The position numbers and the translations under genes are program-made. Positions 17,990-28,793 of a DNA stretch of 64,000 nucleotides are shown here, piece by piece. How positions within the stretch are numbered: the stretch's first letter is position 1; the number at the start of each line of letters is the position of its first letter. The notes beneath the pieces were generated by a model. That model was not told the origin of the DNA and made no database searches. It saw only the letters and a list, made by a program, of their open reading frames with translations. Origin of the DNA: Eubacteriales bacterium (GTDB lineage Bacteria > Bacillota > Clostridia > Tissierellales > GPF-1); contig DAOUQF010000004.1 of the NCBI GenBank assembly GCA_030625815.1, positions 62,001 through 126,000 of the forward strand, in the 5' to 3' direction.

Positions 17990-18868
17990 CTATTCGATAT
18001 TTTGAACCTGTTCCCGAACCTTCTCCAAATAGCTTTTGATTTCAATGACAGACTCTGTGATTCCGACATTGTTCGATTTTGATCCAATTGTATTGGTTTC
18101 CCGGTTCATTTCTTGCAGGATGAAATCGAGTTTCCGTCCAATCGCGATATCCTTCTGAATCACATCTTCAAATTGCTTCATATGACTGTTCAACCGCGTG
18201 ATCTCTTCATTGATGTCCGCACGATCCGCAAAGAATGCGACTTCATTGGCAATTCTTGCTGGATCCAACTCGATCTTTTGATCCAGCAGTTCCGCCAAAC
18301 GCGTTTCCAGTTTCACCTTGTATTCCTTGACTACCAGGGGTGCTCGTTCTGCAATTCTTTCTGTCAATAGGGCGACTTCATTCAAATACTCTTGAATATC
18401 CACCTGTAGATGATCCCCTTCGATTCCCCGCATCTCTGACAGATTTTTGACTGCCGCCTCTGTGGCCTCAAGCAATACCGCCAGCAATAAATCCTCCTCT
18501 GCTTCCGATTGCTCCACCTGAATAATGTCGTTGAATCTCAGCAAATGATCCAAGCGTGTTGATTCTTCCAGGTTGAATCGCTCTTTTAAGGCATCAAGGG
18601 CATAATAATAAGCATCCGCCAAGGCATTGTCGACAGAGACCTTTGTAAATGCTTCGGTATCCATATCCATATTGATATAGGTCTCAATCCGTCCTCGCTG
18701 CAAATGCTTTTTAATTGTTCGTTTTACTGACTCTTCCGCAAATTTCAACATCCGCGGCATCTTGATATTGGGATCCAAATAGCGATTGTTCACACTCTTC
18801 ATTTCCACAACAATTCGAATTCCGTTCTTTTCCGCTTCTCCTCGTCCAAATCCAGTCATGCTCTTCAT
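17990..18868 (-). CDS. yicC: YicC/YloC family endoribonuclease
   Basis: 292 residues, full family length. Starts with MKSMTGFGRGE, the hallmark YicC N-terminus; EMKSVNNRYLD follows, and the C-terminal DUF1732 domain ends with a REMNRETNTIGSKS segment. YicC proteins are reported RNases that act on small RNAs or mRNA ends. The ATG at 18868 lies behind GGAGG. First gene of the long left-hand operon, divergent from rqcH. Confidence 0.93.
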   Translation of the reverse strand: MKSMTGFGRGEAEKNGIRIVVEMKSVNNRYLDPNIKMPRMLKFAEESVKRTIKKHLQRGRIETYINMDMDTEAFTKVSVDNALADAYYYALDALKERFNLEESTRLDHLLRFNDIIQVEQSEAEEDLLLAVLLEATEAAVKNLSEMRGIEGDHLQVDIQEYLNEVALLTERIAERAPLVVKEYKVKLETRLAELLDQKIELDPARIANEVAFFADRADINEEITRLNSHMKQFEDVIQKDIAIGRKLDFILQEMNRETNTIGSKSNNVGITESVIEIKSYLEKVREQVQNIE

Positions 18869-18993
18869 TTTTCGCACCTCCATACTCTATATATAGTATC
18901 ATGTCCCCGCCCAGAACTCTATGGAATGTGACGTTTTCTTAACATTTTTTCTTTCCCCTCTCCAGTACAATTGAATGATAAGGAGTGATCATT
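18869..18993. promoter_or_regulatory. Divergent yicC / rqcH intergenic region
   Basis: This 125-bp AT-rich gap must start both operons. I see a near-palindromic TACTCTATATATAGTA close to yicC and a TACAAT -10-like box (18966-18971) before rqcH, but no well-spaced -35 for either, so the exact promoters are not assigned. Confidence 0.4.
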
Positions 18994-20700
18994 ATGGCTT
19001 ATGACGGATTCCTTGTGAATCGGTTAGCAAAAGAATTACACGATCTGCTTGCAGGCAGACGAATCGATAAGGTCTTTCAACCCGAACGAGACGAGATCCA
19101 ACTCAGTATTCGAGGCATCAAAAAAGAACGGCTTTTAATCTCGATCAACGGTACCTTTCCTCGCATCCATATGACGACATACAGCAAGCCCAACCCGGCG
19201 CAACCGCCCATGTTCTGCATGTTGTTGCGCAAGCTCTTAGGCGGCGCGCAAATCGAATCCATCGAACAGGTTGGATTTGACCGAATCATTCGAATCAATT
19301 GCATCCGCAAGACGGAATTGTACGATCATGAAAAACTCTCTCTGATTATTGAAATGATGGGCAAGCACAGCAATTGCATTCTCATTGATGATGAAAATCG
19401 AATTTTGGAAGTCCTGAAGCGGGTATCGAGTGCTATGAGTTCTGTTCGACAATTGTTGCCGAACTTGACCTATACCCTTCCGCCGAATAAAAAGGAATCT
19501 CCCTTCGCCCTAACAACGCCCGATGCTTTTCAGGGAATTCGGACAGATTCACTGTCCCGCTCCTATTTTCAACTGGTATCCGGCACAAGTTATGACATTG
19601 CGGATGAATTCGAGTGGCGCGCCACGAACGATCATGCTCAAACTCCCGAAGAATTTCTGGGGGTTCATTTAGCCTTGCTTCAAGAGCTGACAGACTCGGC
19701 AGCACCGCTCCTTTACAATCCGGATGCGGAACGGAAGCAAAAAAGAACCATCAGCGCCCTTGCCCTCACCCATCGATCGGCTGAACCCCTTTCCTTTCCA
19801 AGCTTCAGTCTCTTGATCGACGAGTTCTTTTACTCTCAAGACAAAGCGCAGCGCACCCACCAAAAAACCAGCGATTTAACAAAATTGCTGTCCCAAAAAG
19901 TTCATGGGCTTGAAAAGAAGATTGAAAAATTGCATGCTGAGCAAGACAACGCCAAAAAAAGAGACATCTACCAAAAATACGGAGAGCTCTTAATGACCAA
20001 TCTTTATAGCAAGCAAGAATCCCGCGACTCCATTGTCGTTGTGGATTATTATACAGAAGATCAATCCACCTTGGAAATTCCGCTGAATGATCAATGGAAT
20101 CTCCAGCGCAACGCGCAATACTACTTTAAACGCTATCAAAAACTGAAAGCGGCAATGATCCACACCGCGGAACAAATGGAAATCGCCACGCGAGAGAAGA
20201 ACTATCTCGAATCAGTCTTGACTGCTCTGGAATCCGTCGAAACTGAAGATGACATCGAAGGGATCCGATTTGAACTGCAAGAAACTGGAATCCTGCGGAA
20301 GCGGCATACGAAAAAACAAAAAAAAATCCGACATATCCCGCTGCGCTATAAAACCAGCGATGGATTTATCGTCTTGGTTGGAAAAAACAATTATCAAAAT
20401 GAAGAGATTACCTTTAAAAAGGCGGATCGAATGGACTGGTGGTTCCACATCACAGCATATCCGGGCTCTCATGTGATCTTAGTCACCAATGGGGAGGAAA
20501 TTCCCGATCGAAGCATGGAAGAGGCCGCTATGATTGCCGCCTACCACAGCAAAGCCCGGGAATCGAGTCTCGTGTCCATTGACTATACGCGAAAGAAACA
20601 TATTAAGAAACCGCCCCACAGCAAACCCGGCATGGTGATCTATCATGAGTATTATTCCATGCACATCACCCCGGATTTAGAAAAAATTCAATCGCTGCGA

Positions 20701-20715
<15 letters not shown>
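18994..20715 (+). CDS. rqcH: Rqc2 homologue RqcH (NFACT protein, ribosome quality control)
   Basis: 573 residues. Bacterial Rqc2/NEMF homologue that binds the peptidyl-tRNA-blocked 50S subunit and directs C-terminal alanine tailing of stalled chains; older annotation calls it fibronectin-binding protein FbpA. NFACT-N domain (1 to about 230), a long coiled-coil hairpin (about 280-430) and the NFACT-R domain from about 440 with DGFIVLVGKNNYQNE and WWFHITAYPGSHVIL. ATG at 18994 behind AAGGAG with eight bases spacing; a GTG three codons earlier is inside that site. One of only two plus-strand genes. Its last codons lie inside the shared terminator. Confidence 0.95.
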
Positions 20716-22162
<1,447 letters not shown>

Positions 22163-22173
<11 letters not shown>

Positions 22174-22627
22174 GCTTAAAAATCTCCCCTTCTCGGAATA
22201 TCACCCAAATTGCAATCAGTATTGTCGAAACAACAATACAAATATCAGCAAAGTTAAACACGGGGAAATCATAGAATCGTCCAAAAGTCACATCCAAAAA
22301 ATCCACTACATAGCCGCGAAACATGCGATCGATAAGATTTCCAACGGCGCCGCCCGTCAATACCATGATAAAAATCATAAACGGCGTACGGAAATGATAG
22401 CGCTTCATCACATAGATAACCCCAACCACAAAAGGCACGGTCAAAATCAAGAAAAATAGCCGTTGATTTTGCAGGAGCCCGAAGGCCGCACCGTAATTTT
22501 CCACATAGTTCAACTGAAAAAAACCAGGGATCATCGAAATTGCCGGTTGCCCGGCCAGCGAAGCACTCGCCCAAATTTTAATCAGTTGATCAATTGCAAT
22601 CAATGCGATTGCCAATAACCAGCCCAT
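22163..22627 (-). CDS. lspA: Lipoprotein signal peptidase
   Basis: 154-residue, four-helix membrane aspartyl peptidase that cleaves prolipoproteins after Lgt modification. Catalytic aspartates lie in NLIDRMFRGYVVDFLDV and FNFADICIV; DQLIK near the N-terminus and NYGAAFGLL are also conserved. The partner enzyme Lgt is encoded at about 49.1-49.8 kb. Confidence 0.97.
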
Positions 22628-22642
22628 AACTTCCTCCTTATA

Positions 22643-23386
22643 CTAAAAACGAATTGACTGAATCAATTCCTCAAATTCGACAAAAGTCAATGATTGCTCC
22701 CCATCGGAAAGCGCCTGATCCGGTGATGGATGAATCTCCACCATCAGCCCCTGTGCGCCTGCAGCCAACCCCGCCTTCGCCAATGGAACCACCAAGCTTC
22801 GAACTCCAGCCGCATGGCTGGGGTCCACAATGATCGGATAGGTGCCCAATTGACGCAAATAGGCGACCGCACCCAGATCCAGGGTATTCCTCGTCACCTC
22901 CGTGACCGTTCGTATTCCACGCTCGCACAAGAGGATTTTCGAATTCCCCTCGTTTTCTATATAGGCGGCTGCTTGCAGCCATTCGTGCACCGTTGCCGCC
23001 ATGCCTCGCTTCAATAAAACGGGGCGATTCTGCCTGCCCGCTTCTTTCAGCAATGCAAAATTCTGCATATTTCTTGATCCAATTTGAATGATATCCGGGA
23101 GCCAATCCGTATTTTCAAAATCTCGGGGATCCATGATCTCTGAGATGGTCATCAGACCAAACTCCTCACCGATCTGCTTTATTATCTTTAATCCCTCAAC
23201 TCCAAGCCCTTGAAAACTGGTCGGTGATGTTCGCGGCTTAAAAGCCCCGCCTCTCAAAATAGGCACACCATGCTTGACCAGAATCCTTGCAATCAACCTC
23301 ATCTGATCCTCCGATTCCACTGCGCAAGGTCCAGCAATCAAAATCGGCAGATCCAATCGTTCCTGAATTTCTTTCCATATTTCCAT
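22643..23386 (-). CDS. aroF: 3-deoxy-7-phosphoheptulonate synthase (core-only, KDOPS-like type I-beta)
   Basis: 247-residue TIM-barrel enzyme making DAHP, the first step of aromatic amino acid synthesis. Motifs: LIAGPCAVES, LRGGAFKPRTSPTSFQGLG, LLKRGM, LLCERGIRT, IVDPSHAAG. It lacks the N-terminal ferredoxin-like or chorismate mutase regulatory domain many relatives carry, so feedback inhibition may be absent or mediated elsewhere. No other shikimate genes are nearby. It has its own promoter within the divIVA-lspA region, so it looks like an insertion into an otherwise conserved order. The ribosome site (GGGATGAG) is weaker than its neighbours'. Confidence 0.94.
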   Translation of the reverse strand: MEIWKEIQERLDLPILIAGPCAVESEDQMRLIARILVKHGVPILRGGAFKPRTSPTSFQGLGVEGLKIIKQIGEEFGLMTISEIMDPRDFENTDWLPDIIQIGSRNMQNFALLKEAGRQNRPVLLKRGMAATVHEWLQAAAYIENEGNSKILLCERGIRTVTEVTRNTLDLGAVAYLRQLGTYPIIVDPSHAAGVRSLVVPLAKAGLAAGAQGLMVEIHPSPDQALSDGEQSLTFVEFEELIQSIRF

Positions 23387-23442
23387 TCAACTCATCCCTT
23401 TACTGATTCAACTCATGCGTCAAACAAAAGCTGCTTCGACAC

Positions 23443-23486
23443 AAAAAAGGCTTGTATCCCTAACCTAACTAGTATACAAACCTTTT
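23443..23486 (-). terminator. Probable terminator after divIVA
   Basis: AAAAGG-T-TTGTAT pairs with ATACAA-G-CCTTTT (one mismatch in a 13-bp stem, 16-nt loop), followed by TTTTTTG on the minus strand. It ends the hlyD-like-to-divIVA transcripts and overlaps the aroF promoter. Confidence 0.65.
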
Positions 23487-23500
23487 GGCACTTTCGTCAA
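23471..23500 (-). promoter_or_regulatory. Promoter of aroF
   Basis: TTGACG (23495-23500), 18-bp spacer, TATACT (23471-23476). The -10 box lies within the terminator hairpin of the upstream operon, so transcripts starting here contain only the second half of that hairpin. Confidence 0.7.
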
Positions 23501-23510
23501 TCCTTATTCT

Positions 23511-23984
23511 TTACTCAAATAATCCAGGTTCTTCTTGCAGGGCTCGAAGATTGGATTTCAAAAAATCGCTTTGGTTTTGCAACAATTGCGTAAACTTTGC
23601 TTCAAATACAAAGAGCTCCTTTTTCAACAAATCGGACTTTTGCGTCAGCTCAACCGCCTTCATCCGCGCCTCGTTGATAATCTTCTCAGCATCGCGTTGC
23701 GCTTCGTTGATCACCATGTCCGCTTTGTCCGTCGCCTGCATATTCAAGCGTTCTGACGTCTGCTGCGCAAGAACCAAAGTGTTTTTAAGGGTTAACTCAA
23801 GATCATCATACTTGGCGATCTGCTCCTGTAAAATCATGGCTCGCTCTCGAAGTTCGACATTCTCTTGATACAGCCGTTCGTATCCGGCAATTACTTCTTC
23901 CAAAAAATCTTCCACTTCCGTAACTTTATATCCACTCAATGCTTTTGAAAATGTCTTCTGCTCAAGATCAATCGGTGCCAGCAT
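23511..23984 (-). CDS. divIVA: DivIVA domain cell-division / polarity protein
   Basis: 157 residues. N-terminal membrane-curvature domain (LAPIDLEQKTFSKALSGYKVTEVEDFL) and a long coiled coil (about residues 30-150) typical of DivIVA, which gathers at septa and poles. The ATG at 23984 follows a G-rich site (GGGGGGATACAA); an 11-codon upstream extension is rejected. It comes right after ylmH, the standard position. Confidence 0.95.
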   Translation of the reverse strand: MLAPIDLEQKTFSKALSGYKVTEVEDFLEEVIAGYERLYQENVELRERAMILQEQIAKYDDLELTLKNTLVLAQQTSERLNMQATDKADMVINEAQRDAEKIINEARMKAVELTQKSDLLKKELFVFEAKFTQLLQNQSDFLKSNLRALQEEPGLFE

Positions 23985-23995
23985 TTGTATCCCCC

Positions 23996-24772
23996 CTAAA
24001 ATTTTTCGATTTCGCACTGAATTCTTCCCTTTTTCGATGTCTTCACATCAACGCCCAACTGGTATCTTCCCGCTTTGCGAATAGAAATCAGATCTCCCGG
24101 TGAAAGCTCATAGGCAATTCTTTTTTCCAACTGATGATTCACCTTCACCCTCTCCTGTCGTATCAATTCCTGCGCCTTCCCGCGACTCGTCGGCACAAGG
24201 GCCGAAACTACCGCGTCCAAGCGAAGGGATGCGACGGAAATCCGCTTGATCGTCCCGACTTCACGCCGATGCTCAAACCCCTCCAAAGAAATCACCTCTC
24301 CTGAAATGGATTCTCGCCCAACTTCAGCCAATTGGCTCGAGACATAATTCTCAATCTCTTTCTCCATGAACACATAAAACTGATTCTCGCGAATCACAAT
24401 ATCTCCAAATTTGCTGCGATCGATCCCCAAGCCCATCAGACTGCCCAAAATCTCTCGATGCTCCGGTTTCCACGATTCCTGACCGACGCCTCGATACAAG
24501 GAAATTTCCGCATCCTGAAGCCATTCTTCCTCCCCATAGGTAAAAAGAATTCTTTTTCGTTCCGCGTCCCTGTATCCCCCTTCCAAACGGTAGGAAAGAT
24601 CAGACTCTTGCCTCATAACCGATTCCGCCACCTCAACCGTATAGGGATCAAGGAAATCCGTCGTCTCAACTCCCCTGCGAAAACTCGCTCGTCTCATCAG
24701 ATCCATCAAACGATAAATCTTCTGTCGGCAATCATCATCACGGATAAATTGCAGATTAAGCTCTTTTACCAT
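23996..24772 (-). CDS. ylmH: YlmH S4-domain RNA-binding protein
   Basis: 258 residues. C-terminal S4 domain (about 182-245) with SLRLDAVVSALVPTSRGKAQELI. In Bacillus YlmH binds 50S subunits and has been linked to a second ribosome quality control route for blocked peptidyl-tRNA. It overlaps sepF by seven bases; the usual intervening ylmG (YggT) is absent. With RqcH in the same window, both suggested rescue factors are present. Confidence 0.92.
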   Translation of the reverse strand: MVKELNLQFIRDDDCRQKIYRLMDLMRRASFRRGVETTDFLDPYTVEVAESVMRQESDLSYRLEGGYRDAERKRILFTYGEEEWLQDAEISLYRGVGQESWKPEHREILGSLMGLGIDRSKFGDIVIRENQFYVFMEKEIENYVSSQLAEVGRESISGEVISLEGFEHRREVGTIKRISVASLRLDAVVSALVPTSRGKAQELIRQERVKVNHQLEKRIAYELSPGDLISIRKAGRYQLGVDVKTSKKGRIQCEIEKF

Positions 24773-25257
24773 GTAAGTTTTAAATCGTCAGAAGACTGAA
24801 TGGGTTCCGCGGCAGCTCCCGCAGTAGAAATCTTGACAGCCTTTGGCGTAATGATAAAGATATTGGAATCAACTTTCTCAACATTTCCTTCCAGGGCATA
24901 AACAGCTCCCAGCATAAAGTGATATGCATTTTTCTTCCAATCGCCCTTCAATTGCTTGAAATTGATTATAACCGTCTTTTCATTTTTCAATCGATCAATC
25001 GATTTTGTGATTTCATCGTAGTTGACCGGTTCTTGAATAATAATGCTGCCATCCTCTCCAAAGCTTGAGGCGAAATGGCTTGATTCTGATTCGCTAAATA
25101 AAATTTCCTTATTGATATCCAATGTATCCGTCATCTCTTTGCTTCCTTCCTCCAGCCCATCATCCTGGAATAGACCTTCTTCGACATCCATCCCTTGATC
25201 TTGATTCATTCCAATTAAATTTTTAAACTTTGATGCGAAGGTTTCCTTTTCTTCCAT
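24766..25257 (-). CDS. sepF: SepF cell division protein
   Basis: 163 residues. A short amphipathic N-terminus for membrane binding (FASKFKNLIGM), an acidic linker, and the C-terminal SepF core (about 70-150, with KTVIINFKQL and YALEGNVEKVDSNIFIITP). SepF polymerises, binds the FtsZ C-terminal peptide and can replace FtsA as membrane anchor. ftsA is missing from the ftsZ region here, which raises SepF's importance. Confidence 0.95.
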   Translation of the reverse strand: MEEKETFASKFKNLIGMNQDQGMDVEEGLFQDDGLEEGSKEMTDTLDINKEILFSESESSHFASSFGEDGSIIIQEPVNYDEITKSIDRLKNEKTVIINFKQLKGDWKKNAYHFMLGAVYALEGNVEKVDSNIFIITPKAVKISTAGAAAEPIQSSDDLKLTW

Positions 25258-25267
25258 GATATCCTCC

Positions 25268-25948
25268 TTATGCTAGATAAATCGCGCTGCCAATGCGAAC
25301 CATAGTCGCGCCGGCGTGAATCGCCTCTTGATAATCATTGGACATCCCCATGGACAATTCCGTCCATTCCTTTGCGCCGGGATGCGCCTTCACCTTGTTC
25401 AGCAATTCAGAAAGCCGCTGAAACCAGGAAATATTTTCTTCTGGCGTTCGTCCATAGGGTAAAATCGTCATCAATCCGCATATTTTCAAATGTTCGAATT
25501 TCTCCATTTGATCCAGGGAATCCAATAATTCCTTCTCGGTAAAACCAAATTTATTGGGATCCTCTCCAATATTGACTTGAAGCAGCCCCGCCTGTCGGCA
25601 ACCTTGCTTTTCACAAATGCTCTCGATGGTTTCAAGCAACCGTATCGAATCAATCGCATGGATCATCGCGACTTTGCCAACGATTTTCTTCGCCTTGTTC
25701 CGCTGCAAATGCCCAATAAAATGCCATGAAATCTCCAGGTCCTGAAGTTCTTCCATTTTTTTCTCAAGCACCGGAACCCGATTCTCGCCGAAATCCCGAA
25801 TCCCCAGTTTATAGGTCTCGCGAATTTTATCTGAATCAACAGTTTTCGATACGGCAACCATGGTAACCGATTCTTTCTTTCCCTGCTCCACTGAATCCTC
25901 AATATTCCCTTGAATCTCAAGAATTCGCTGTTTTAATAGACTGTCCAC
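25268..25948 (-). CDS. yggS: YggS family pyridoxal phosphate homeostasis protein
   Basis: 226 residues from the GTG at 25948, which sits behind AGGAGG; the longer frame from 26014 has no ribosome site. PLP-binding TIM-barrel protein related to alanine racemase; the PLP lysine is in VAVSKT and phosphate contacts in LSMGMSNDYQEAI and RIGSAIY. It keeps free PLP and amino acid pools balanced rather than being a known enzyme. The first bases overlap the upstream HlyD-like gene by 32 bp. Neighbour of sepF as in most Gram-positive bacteria (ylmE). Confidence 0.95.
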   Translation of the reverse strand: MDSLLKQRILEIQGNIEDSVEQGKKESVTMVAVSKTVDSDKIRETYKLGIRDFGENRVPVLEKKMEELQDLEISWHFIGHLQRNKAKKIVGKVAMIHAIDSIRLLETIESICEKQGCRQAGLLQVNIGEDPNKFGFTEKELLDSLDQMEKFEHLKICGLMTILPYGRTPEENISWFQRLSELLNKVKAHPGAKEWTELSMGMSNDYQEAIHAGATMVRIGSAIYLA

Positions 25949-27131
25949 TCTCTTCCTCCTGCAATTGTACTTCGTCATATGCGCGCAATCGATTTTCTTC
26001 AATCGGCTGCACAATCAAGTCCACTCTATTTTGATCCACAATAGTCACGGGGGTCCACACCACATCTTTGTTCAATCGTAGGCGATCGACACCCCATGAT
26101 CCGTCTTGAAAACGGACGGCTTGCCGATCCAGCCGAACCCCCTCAGGAATTCTTGCCGGCCGCAATTCCATGCTAAGATGCCGCACATCGTTGATTTCAT
26201 AGAATCGTTCTTCCACTTCAAGGAGCCAATACTCGCCGTCGTCCGTCCTGCTGACAAAAGACTTGGTCCCGCGTACAGGAACCAAACACTCCTCACAGGT
26301 GAGAATAAATTGATTGCTCTCTCTAAAAAAAAGACTGGCTTCGTCCGGAATTCGAAGCAAAACATACCAGGCGCTATTATCCGATAGGCGATAGATCGGC
26401 TGCATCCATTCCCGTTCCGATTCAATGGGCAATCCTTGAAAAGGATCATGGATGTATCGATATGCCCGCTCCAAATCATTGCGTACATTCTCAAATAAAA
26501 ATTCTTCTTCATAGGAGTCAAACACATAGGAGACAATCCCGGCAATTGGCGCTTGATATTGAATTTCGCCATGCTTCATCTTGTCCAATTCCCGTTTTGT
26601 CCGCTGTACTTTCGCCAATTGAATACCCATGACGTTTTGCTCGGAAAACAATCCGTCATAGGTGTTTTGATAGTCTTGAACCGACTCTGAAACGGTTAGA
26701 AAATCATTTCTTTGAATGGCGCGCCGATAGGCATCGGAAAACACCTGATTGGCTCCGTCAATTTGCCCTCGAATCTTTTGGAGATCCACCCGAATATTGT
26801 CATAAGATGAGAGTTCCGAAATAGTCAGTTCATATCGGCTCTCCACCGCTTCAAGCGACTCCTTTTGATCCCATTCATAAAGACCCATTTCAGCGCCCCG
26901 CCGCACCTTCTGCCCTTCCTCCTGAGAGATTGTGAATTGTCCTGACACCGGTGCGTAATACACAAATTCCTTTCGAACTACAATTCCCTCTACTTCAATC
27001 GCCAACGCTTGATCCACGGGTGCCGCCATCATTGTCGGGTGCGATTGTTGCGGCAGTATTTTTGAAAGAAAAAAGATACTCGTCACCATGCAGATCATCA
27101 ATATTAATGTAAGTATTCGATTCGCCTTCAT
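25917..27131 (-). CDS. HlyD-like membrane-anchored adaptor protein
   Basis: 404 residues. One N-terminal membrane helix (about 8-24), then a lipoyl/barrel-sandwich half (VYYAPVSGQF, near 62), a predicted alpha-helical hairpin (about 90-190), the second barrel-sandwich half (YQAPIAGIVSYVFDSYEEE) and beta-barrel C-terminal domains. This resembles HlyD/MFP adaptors of secretion or efflux pumps, but no ABC or RND partner is nearby. Homologues in front of yggS-sepF are, from memory, common in Clostridia, hinting at a cell-envelope or division role. Starts with ATG 27131 behind GAGGGAAG, with an extended -10 promoter. Confidence 0.75.
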   Translation of the reverse strand: MKANRILTLILMICMVTSIFFLSKILPQQSHPTMMAAPVDQALAIEVEGIVVRKEFVYYAPVSGQFTISQEEGQKVRRGAEMGLYEWDQKESLEAVESRYELTISELSSYDNIRVDLQKIRGQIDGANQVFSDAYRRAIQRNDFLTVSESVQDYQNTYDGLFSEQNVMGIQLAKVQRTKRELDKMKHGEIQYQAPIAGIVSYVFDSYEEEFLFENVRNDLERAYRYIHDPFQGLPIESEREWMQPIYRLSDNSAWYVLLRIPDEASLFFRESNQFILTCEECLVPVRGTKSFVSRTDDGEYWLLEVEERFYEINDVRHLSMELRPARIPEGVRLDRQAVRFQDGSWGVDRLRLNKDVVWTPVTIVDQNRVDLIVQPIEENRLRAYDEVQLQEEESGQSIKTANS

Positions 27132-27160
27132 TGCTTCCCTCAATTGCTGAATTTTCTTCT

Positions 27161-27169
27161 ATTATATCA
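27161..27169 (-). promoter_or_regulatory. Extended -10 promoter of the hlyD-like-yggS-sepF-ylmH-divIVA operon
   Basis: TGATATAAT on the minus strand (TATAAT at 27161-27166 with the TGn extension). No good -35 box, as is common for extended -10 promoters. The same TATGATATAAT string occurs before glyA. Confidence 0.65.
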
Positions 27170-27193
27170 TAACTGATAAGTCTTGAAACAAGA

Positions 27194-27222
27194 AAACCGG
27201 AGGGTTAATCCCACTCCGGTTT
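27194..27222 (-). terminator. Terminator after gpsA
   Basis: 9-bp stem AAACCGGAG/CTCCGGTTT with an 11-nt loop, followed by TTCTTGTTTC. It includes the last codons and stop of gpsA. The following T-run is interrupted. Confidence 0.75.
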
Positions 27223-28197
27223 CGAATCTCTCATCATCAATTTATAAACGGACCCGGAGACATCCGCAGTCCCGTACAAGACTTCATAGATCTCTTCCGT
27301 AATCGGCATTTCAATATCATATTGCCGCGCCAATTCAACGGCCGCTTTCACCGTTTCAGCTCCTTCAACTGCCATGCCAATCTTTTGAATCGTCTCCTCG
27401 AGGCTCATGCCTTTTGCCAGCAAAATTCCAGCTCGTCGATTGCGGCTGTGCTTGCTCATGCATGTAACGATCAAATCGCCCATTCCAGACAAGCCCAAAA
27501 ACGTCTTTCGCAAGGCGCCCATTGCTTCTCCGAGTCGAGTGATTTCAACAATTCCACGATTCATTAAAGCGGCTTTAGTATTGTCGCCATAACCCAATCC
27601 ATCGGAAATCCCGGCGCCAATGGCGATTACATTTTTCAATGCACCGCCCAGCTCGACACCCGTCAAGTCGTCGTTTCGATAGATTCGCAAAAATTCTGTT
27701 GTAAAGGTCTCTTGTAGCAAATGTGCAAATGCGGTATCTGTCGATGCCACCGTAATCGTTGTTGGCATTTTCTTCGCCACTTCTTCTGCATGGCTCGGAC
27801 CAGACAAGATTCCGTAAACCGATTCCGGCAATTCTTCCCCAAAGATCTCGGAAATTCGCAGAAGGGTACCATTCTCCAAGCCCTTCGCAACATTCACAAA
27901 GCGATGCCCCGGCTCGATCATGGGCTTTAATTGCTTCAATACCTTGCGAACCTGTTGAGTCGGCACGGCCAGGAGTGTGAAAGAAACCCCTTCAACAGCC
28001 TCGTGCAAGCTTGACGTTAACGCAAGATTTGAAGGAAGCTTGCGTCCAGGCAGGTAATGATGATTCTCCCGTGTCCGCTCCAGCTCTTCCCGCTTCTCCG
28101 GGTTCCTTACATAAAGCGTTACATTAAAATTCTTTTCGGCGAGTGCGATTCCCAATGCGGTTCCCCAACTGCCTGCACCGATGATGCCAATTTTCAT
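27205..28197 (-). CDS. gpsA: NAD(P)-dependent glycerol-3-phosphate dehydrogenase
   Basis: 330 residues. Makes sn-glycerol 3-phosphate for phospholipids. N-terminal Rossmann fold with GAGSWGTALGIALA; the catalytic lysine region (ELGGALKNVIAIGAGISDGLGYGDN) and Arg region (SRNRRAG) are intact. It is two bases behind plsY, which uses its product, so der-plsY-gpsA links GTPase and phospholipid genes as in many Clostridia. Confidence 0.97.
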   Translation of the reverse strand: MKIGIIGAGSWGTALGIALAEKNFNVTLYVRNPEKREELERTRENHHYLPGRKLPSNLALTSSLHEAVEGVSFTLLAVPTQQVRKVLKQLKPMIEPGHRFVNVAKGLENGTLLRISEIFGEELPESVYGILSGPSHAEEVAKKMPTTITVASTDTAFAHLLQETFTTEFLRIYRNDDLTGVELGGALKNVIAIGAGISDGLGYGDNTKAALMNRGIVEITRLGEAMGALRKTFLGLSGMGDLIVTCMSKHSRNRRAGILLAKGMSLEETIQKIGMAVEGAETVKAAVELARQYDIEMPITEEIYEVLYGTADVSGSVYKLMMRDSKPEWD

Positions 28198-28199
28198 GT

Positions 28200-28793
28200 C
28201 TACACCTTCTCTCCAAATTTTCTTTCATTCCCATTGATCAATCGAACAATATTGGCACGATGTCTAAATACCGCCATCAAACCCATCAGACCTGCAGCGA
28301 GAATCAAGGTCCATGAAAATGGCCGATAAAAAATCGCAATAAAAATCGGCAAGAGGATGGCGTTCACAACAGAACCCAAGGATACGTATTTGGTGATCCA
28401 TACAATCAGGACCATCAGCGTAACTTGCAAGAGAAGCAGGAGGGGCGACAAGGCCAACAAAACCCCCGCCGTGGTGGCAATTCCTTTGCCCCCTTTGAAT
28501 TTCAAAAAAACTGGATAATTGTGTCCAATTACGACTGAAAGCGCTGCTATAGCCATCGTGGTTTCGCCGCCTAGGGCAAACCCGATCCGCGTTGCTAAAA
28601 ATCCCTTTAGCATGTCGCCGGCCAAAGTCATCAAACCGATTTTGATGCCAAAAACTCTCAAAGCATTCGTTGCACCGGCATTTTTGCTGCCATATTCACG
28701 AATATCTGTTTTCCGTAACCATTTCCCCAATAAAAAACCGGTAGAAATATTCCCAAGCAAGTAGGAAAGAACAATTACCAAGCCTATTATCAT
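28200..28793 (-). CDS. plsY: Acyl-phosphate glycerol-3-phosphate acyltransferase
   Basis: 197-residue membrane enzyme making lysophosphatidic acid from acyl phosphate and glycerol 3-phosphate. Motifs: [26 protein letters not shown] (motif 1), and [13 protein letters not shown] (motif 2). The ATG at 28793 has AAGGAG six bases upstream and overlaps the der stop. Confidence 0.96.
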   Translation of the reverse strand: MIIGLVIVLSYLLGNISTGFLLGKWLRKTDIREYGSKNAGATNALRVFGIKIGLMTLAGDMLKGFLATRIGFALGGETTMAIAALSVVIGHNYPVFLKFKGGKGIATTAGVLLALSPLLLLLQVTLMVLIVWITKYVSLGSVVNAILLPIFIAIFYRPFSWTLILAAGLMGLMAVFRHRANIVRLINGNERKFGEKV

